NCBI GenBank assembly: GCA_024639025.1
Contig: JAHEJF010000038.1
Coordinates: 1-10,024, forward strand
DNA length: 10,024 bases
Direction of reading: 5' to 3'
Origin: Ahrensia sp.
GTDB taxonomy: Bacteria > Pseudomonadota > Alphaproteobacteria > Rhizobiales > Rhizobiaceae
Position 1 is the first letter of the stretch. Each line of letters begins with the position of its first letter. The position numbers were made by a program, and so were the translations under genes. Shown here in pieces: positions 6,649 to 10,024 of the stretch. Below the pieces are notes generated by a model, which was not told the DNA's origin, searched no databases, and saw only the letters and a program-made list of their open reading frames with translations.

Positions 6649-7719
6649 TTGCACGAGTCAGAACCTACTTTTCACGAAATTGTCCAGGAAAAAGCCAATC
6701 TTGGATGGCTCGCTCGCAAGCTTGGTTGCTCACTGAACGACTCTTCCGACGCAAAGCGTTCATTTGCGGGCCTGTCGTCGGCATCCAACCCGAAAAAAGA
6801 TACAGTTACATTTGTTCAATCGACGAGGGGATTGGATCTTGATCGCCTGATAGTGTGCACTGCAATTGTTTGCAATGAAAAAATCAGTGGTCAACTACCA
6901 GAGGGCCCGGTTGCGCTGATGGTTACCAATCCGCACACCGCATTTGCTAGCGCAGCACGCGCGCTCTATCCCGCTAGCTTGGGTAATGCCCGCAGGGGGC
7001 CGAAGGAAGGCGAATACAAGCTCGTCAATGCAGCTCATATATCCACTACGGCGCGCATTGAACAAAACGTCACCATTGAAGCAGGTGCCGTGATCGGTGC
7101 GAATGTTGCCATCGGGGCAGACAGCTATATTGGCGCCAATGCAACCATTGCGGCCAATTGCCAGATCGGCAGAAATTGCTCCATTGGACCCTCAACCAGC
7201 ATGCAGTACTGCCTGCTCGGCGATGGCGTGACAATACACACGGGCGCGCGCATTGGTCAGGACGGGTTTGGCTTTGTACCTGGTCCTGAAGGCCTTGAGA
7301 AAATGCCACAAATAGGCCGGGTCATCATTCAGAACAATGTTGAGATCGGCGCCAACACAACAGTCGATCGCGGAACCTTGGATGATACTGTCATCGGTGA
7401 GGGAACCAAGATCGATAATCTGGTTCAAATTGGCCACAATGTCGTCATTGGCCGAAACTGCGCTATTGCCGCATTTTCCGGCATGTCCGGCTCCTCGGTG
7501 ATCGGTGATGGGTGTCTGATCGGCGGTCGTGTAGGAATTGCGGACCACATTACCATCGGCAATGGCGTGCAACTGGCCGCCACATCCAGTGTGATGAACG
7601 ATATTCCGGATGGCGAAAGATGGGCAGGAACGCCCGCACAACCCTTCAAGGCGTTCTTTCGTGAGCAGGCGACATTGCGCCGTCTGGCCAAACCCAATAA
7701 AACAAACTCATCTGATTAG
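6649..7719 (+). CDS. lpxD: UDP-3-O-acylglucosamine N-acyltransferase
   Basis: LpxD adds the second 3-hydroxyacyl chain, from acyl-ACP, to the amine of UDP-3-O-acylglucosamine in lipid A synthesis; it is a cytoplasmic trimer. The 356-residue protein has the N-terminal uridine-binding domain (~15-115, with NPHTAFA at 94-100), then a left-handed beta helix of hexapeptide repeats (~127-330), and a C-terminal helical tail rich in Arg and Lys. [11 protein letters not shown] (199-209) and DNLVQIGHN (256-264) are strongly conserved; His263 fits the catalytic base. A stop (6634-6636) lies in frame just upstream, so TTG at 6649 is the only good start before the conserved N-terminal domain. Its ribosome binding site is weak (AAAGTG at 6635-6640), which may lower expression. 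The N-terminal domain is more divergent than the helix but shows no break. Confidence 0.95.
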   Translation: MHESEPTFHEIVQEKANLGWLARKLGCSLNDSSDAKRSFAGLSSASNPKKDTVTFVQSTRGLDLDRLIVCTAIVCNEKISGQLPEGPVALMVTNPHTAFASAARALYPASLGNARRGPKEGEYKLVNAAHISTTARIEQNVTIEAGAVIGANVAIGADSYIGANATIAANCQIGRNCSIGPSTSMQYCLLGDGVTIHTGARIGQDGFGFVPGPEGLEKMPQIGRVIIQNNVEIGANTTVDRGTLDDTVIGEGTKIDNLVQIGHNVVIGRNCAIAAFSGMSGSSVIGDGCLIGGRVGIADHITIGNGVQLAATSSVMNDIPDGERWAGTPAQPFKAFFREQATLRRLAKPNKTNSSD

Positions 7720-7745
7720 CGTTTTCGGGGCAAAGACGGGCAAAA

Positions 7746-8231
7746 ATGAACAAAGAAATGATCGTGCAGAATACGGAACTGGATTCGGCAGATTTGCATG
7801 AAATAATGCAGCTGTTGCCTCACCGTTATCCGTTGTTGTTGGTGGACAGAATTATCAATATTGACGCCAACCGGTCTGCTGTAGGCATAAAGAATGTAAC
7901 GTTTAACGAGCCGCACTTTCAGGGCCATTTCCCCGGAGAGCCAATTATGCCGGGCGTACTTATTGTCGAGGGAATGGCACAAACAGCCGGCGCAATTGGT
8001 ATTCGCGACTTGAATTTGGAGAAGCCTGCCCTGGTTTTCTTCATGACAATAGACAACGTGAAATTCCGCAAGCCAGTGGTTCCGGGCGATGTTCTTGAGT
8101 ATCACGTCAAACTGCTCAAGCAGCGTGGCAGCATCTGCAAATACGAGTGTGCAGGGATCGTAGCTGGCGATAAAGTCGCAGAAGCACAGGTACAAGCCAT
8201 GCTTTCACCATCAGACGCCAAGTCCCGGTGA
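7746..8231 (+). CDS. fabZ: 3-hydroxyacyl-[acyl-carrier-protein] dehydratase
   Basis: FabZ removes water from 3-hydroxyacyl-ACP in type II fatty acid elongation and so competes with LpxA and LpxD for the same acyl donors; the balance sets the phospholipid to lipid A ratio. The 161-residue product is a single hot-dog domain. [13 protein letters not shown] lies at 23-35 and the active-site block [11 protein letters not shown] at 60-70. His61 and Glu75 are separated by 14 residues, exactly as for the His54/Glu68 pair of E. coli FabZ. The ATG at 7746 follows lpxD by 26 bases with a modest ACGGG (7736-7740); an ATG at 7758 is an alternative that would drop four residues. Its TGA overlaps the GTG of lpxA. 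Confidence 0.96.
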   Translation: MNKEMIVQNTELDSADLHEIMQLLPHRYPLLLVDRIINIDANRSAVGIKNVTFNEPHFQGHFPGEPIMPGVLIVEGMAQTAGAIGIRDLNLEKPALVFFMTIDNVKFRKPVVPGDVLEYHVKLLKQRGSICKYECAGIVAGDKVAEAQVQAMLSPSDAKSR

Positions 8232-9070
8232 ATATCATGGATCCAAAACAGGTCGAGGTTCATCCCTCCGCAGTCGTCGAAAGCGGTGCAGAACTCGCAG
8301 CGGGCGTCAAAATCGGTCCTTTCTGTCATGTCGGTTCCGAGGCAAAGCTGGGCGAGGGCGTGGAATTGCTCAGCCATGTTTGCGTGATTGGCGACACAAC
8401 AGTTGGCGCTGGCTCGAAGATATTCCCGAACGCCGTCATCGGTTCAGATGCCCAGAATGTCGCCTATAGGGGTGAGAAGACTTCGCTTGTGGTGGGCAAG
8501 AATGTGCTGATACGCGAGGGCGTCACCATGAACCGCGGCACGGGCAACTCGCGCGGTACAACGATTGTCGGCGATGATTGTATCTTTCTGGCCTATTCCC
8601 ATGTCGCTCACGATTCCATCGTTGGAAACAATGTCACCTTTGCCAACAACGTCATGATTGGCGGTCACTGCACCATTGGTGAACGCGTGATCATCGGTGG
8701 TGGCGCAGGCGTGCATCAATTCTGCACCGTAGGTCACCATGCTTTCATTGGCGGTATTGCGGCAGTCGTCAACGACGTCATTCCATTCGGCATGGTGGTG
8801 GGCAGCCGTGCATTTCTTGCTGGCTTGAACCTGGTAGGGATGAAGCGGTCGGGCATGCCGCGCGAAGAAATCAATGCAGTGCGAGCCGCCTACAAGGAGC
8901 TTTTCGCCGAAAGCGACAGGACCTTGCGCGAAAAGGCCGGCATGCTCAAAAGCAAGTTCGCGCACAGTGCTGCGGTCACCGACATGCTCGACTTCATTCT
9001 AACAGACAGTAAACGCAAGTTCATAACGCCGATCACCGCGCAGAAAACGCGTGATCACGAGGGAATTTAG
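8228..9070 (+). CDS. lpxA: Acyl-ACP:UDP-N-acetylglucosamine O-acyltransferase
   Basis: LpxA performs the first, reversible step of lipid A synthesis, moving a 3-hydroxyacyl chain from ACP to the 3-OH of UDP-GlcNAc. The product is 280 residues from the GTG at 8228, or 277 from the ATG at 8237. An N-terminal left-handed beta helix (~10-190) is followed by a helical domain from about 195 that includes [20 protein letters not shown] holds the catalytic His (128 from GTG, 125 from ATG, the latter equal to E. coli numbering). GVHQFC and FIGG follow in the expected places; the second Gly of FIGG sits at the position that sets acyl-chain length in E. coli LpxA. The GTG gives a GTGA overlap with fabZ. 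GGTGA at 8227-8231 could instead act as the ribosome binding site for 8237, so the exact start is open. Confidence 0.96.
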   Translation: MNIMDPKQVEVHPSAVVESGAELAAGVKIGPFCHVGSEAKLGEGVELLSHVCVIGDTTVGAGSKIFPNAVIGSDAQNVAYRGEKTSLVVGKNVLIREGVTMNRGTGNSRGTTIVGDDCIFLAYSHVAHDSIVGNNVTFANNVMIGGHCTIGERVIIGGGAGVHQFCTVGHHAFIGGIAAVVNDVIPFGMVVGSRAFLAGLNLVGMKRSGMPREEINAVRAAYKELFAESDRTLREKAGMLKSKFAHSAAVTDMLDFILTDSKRKFITPITAQKTRDHEGI

Positions 9071-9072
9071 AC

Positions 9073-9987
9073 ATGTCTGCCGGCGGAAACAAAACGCGCG
9101 GCAAAACGACCAAGGTCAAACCGCCGGCCTCGCAAAATGGCGACAGAATAGCGCTTGTGGCTGGCGGCGGTACAATTCCTGTCATGGTCGCCAAAAGCCT
9201 CTCAGAGGCCGGTAAATCGCCTTTTATTGCCATGTTGGAGGGTGATGCTGACCCTGCACTGAGCATATTTGAGCACATGCATATGTCATCCGCACTGATC
9301 GGCAAGCTGATTGCGGAATTGAAAAAACGTCAAATCACCCAGCTAGTTTTGGTGGGAACAGTGCAGGCGAGACCGAAATGGTCGGACTTCCGACCCGATC
9401 TGACGACTCTGAAACTCCTCACACGTATCATCAGCGGGTTGAAATCTGGAGACAATGCGCTGCTGTCCAATGTCGTCAACGCCATTGAAGAGGCAGGAAT
9501 CAAGGTCGTCGGCGTGCATGAAATCTTGCCCGAACTGCTGGCCATCAATGGTGTGATTTCCGGTTCAAAACCAACAAAGACGATGCTGGATAGCATCAGG
9601 GTCGGCGCAGATGCCGCAACACGCCTGGGTGCGCTGGACGCCGGGCAGGGCGTTGTGGTGATCGGTCGCCGTATTGTCGCGCTGGAAGGTGCCGAGGGTA
9701 CCGATCAAATGCTTCTCAGGGTGGCCGACCTGCGCAAGACGGGCAAACTTCCCCAAAAGGCCGGTGGCGTTTTGGTCAAGCTTTGCAAGCCGCAGCAGGA
9801 CCGACGTATTGATATGCCGACAATCGGCGTAAGAACCGTCCAAAATGCCGCTGCAGCAGGTCTGAAGGGCATTGCGATCCACGCCGGCAGCACGCTGATC
9901 AATAATATTGATGAGGTTTGTGCACTCGCAGACCAGCACAACATGTTCATATTTGGCCATCAACCCGAACAAAGTGGCCATTCATGA
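9073..9987 (+). CDS. lpxI: UDP-2,3-diacylglucosamine pyrophosphatase LpxI
   Basis: LpxI (formerly DUF1009) hydrolyses UDP-2,3-diacylglucosamine to lipid X and UMP. It replaces the unrelated LpxH in most alphaproteobacteria. The 304-residue protein shows an N-terminal domain with LVAGGGTIPVMVA (28-40) and LVLVGTVQARPKW (91-103). The C-terminal domain carries VALEGAEGTD (202-211) and DRRIDMPTIG (243-252). Asp247 in DMPTIG probably corresponds to the catalytic or metal-binding Asp known from Caulobacter LpxI; this is inferred by motif, not alignment. The first ~22 residues are a basic, low-complexity tail (MSAGGNKTRGK...) that many family members lack. The ATG at 9073 is two bases after the lpxA stop, with GAGGGA at 9058-9063 as ribosome binding site. 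The end overlaps lpxB by ATGA. Confidence 0.94.
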   Translation: MSAGGNKTRGKTTKVKPPASQNGDRIALVAGGGTIPVMVAKSLSEAGKSPFIAMLEGDADPALSIFEHMHMSSALIGKLIAELKKRQITQLVLVGTVQARPKWSDFRPDLTTLKLLTRIISGLKSGDNALLSNVVNAIEEAGIKVVGVHEILPELLAINGVISGSKPTKTMLDSIRVGADAATRLGALDAGQGVVVIGRRIVALEGAEGTDQMLLRVADLRKTGKLPQKAGGVLVKLCKPQQDRRIDMPTIGVRTVQNAAAAGLKGIAIHAGSTLINNIDEVCALADQHNMFIFGHQPEQSGHS

Positions 9988-10024
9988 CCAGCGCAAAGAA
10001 GACAATTGGCATTGTTGCCGGTGA
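9984..10024 (+). CDS. lpxB: Lipid-A-disaccharide synthase, 5' end only
   Basis: LpxB joins lipid X to UDP-2,3-diacylglucosamine to form the lipid A disaccharide, using the product of the preceding lpxI. Only 13 full codons are in the window (MTSAKKTIGIVAG, then GA). The hydrophobic strand followed by VAG(E) is the usual LpxB N-terminus, which normally continues into a SGD motif just outside. The ATG overlaps the lpxI stop as ATGA, implying translational coupling. The call rests mainly on this start and on the invariant position after lpxI. Confidence 0.85.
   Translation, partial: MTSAKKTIGIVAG

Noticed and set aside
7033..7640. Repeated isoleucine-glycine hexapeptide pattern in lpxD, and again in lpxA, which could look like DNA tandem repeats
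   Set aside because: It is the protein-level hexapeptide repeat of the left-handed beta helix; the DNA units are not conserved enough to be tandem repeats.
8444..8965. A 173-residue minus-strand ORF opposite lpxA
   Set aside because: It is the antisense shadow of a clearly conserved gene, with no recognisable domain or ribosome binding site of note.
1..10024. An undescribed system, mobile element, phage or defence cassette
   Set aside because: All ten complete or partial long genes plus lpxB match known housekeeping families on one strand in a standard order, and no gap is large enough to hide another gene of normal size.

Overview
The window is a contiguous, all-plus-strand housekeeping block from an alphaproteobacterium, most likely a member of the Hyphomicrobiales (rhizobia and relatives). 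Three things point there: the gene order pyrH-frr-uppS-cdsA-rseP-bamA-lpxD-fabZ-lpxA-lpxI-lpxB; the use of LpxI rather than LpxH for the pyrophosphatase step of lipid A synthesis; and a single-PDZ RseP/MmpA-type protease. GC looks moderate by eye (not computed), lower than in many soil rhizobia. The genus cannot be fixed from this sequence.

Layout: positions 1-534 hold the 3' part of pyrH (UMP kinase). A 93-bp gap with a candidate promoter and a 7-bp inverted repeat leads to frr (ribosome recycling factor, 628-1188). uppS (GTG start, 1241-1990) and cdsA (TTG start, 1987-2781) overlap by four bases; they make the undecaprenyl carrier and CDP-diacylglycerol. After 63 bp with no dxr gene comes rseP (2845-3999). 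An AT-rich 193-bp leader with a candidate promoter precedes bamA (4193-6577). Three bases after bamA lies a perfect 10-bp hairpin. Then follow lpxD (TTG start, 6649-7719), fabZ (7746-8231), lpxA (8228-9070, four-base overlap with fabZ), lpxI (9073-9987) and the first 41 bases of lpxB (from 9984, ATGA overlap with lpxI).

Functionally the block is an envelope-biogenesis cluster. FabZ supplies unsaturated acyl-ACP intermediates for fatty acid elongation and so competes with LpxA and LpxD for 3-hydroxyacyl-ACP. LpxA, LpxD, LpxI and LpxB make four of the early lipid A steps (LpxC is not in the window). BamA inserts outer-membrane proteins. RseP is the intramembrane protease often tied to envelope stress or polarity control. 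UppS and CdsA provide the lipid carrier for peptidoglycan and the precursor of phospholipids. Every gene looks intact and shows the expected catalytic motifs.

I found no mobile element, CRISPR array, tRNA/rRNA gene or undescribed system. The observations worth a second look are small: hairpins without U-tracts at two gene boundaries, candidate internal promoters, non-ATG starts on several genes, the missing dxr, a cysteine pair in a BamA loop region, and a basic N-terminal tail on LpxI. No gap exceeds 300 bases; the largest, 4000-4192, is described under the bamA promoter entry.
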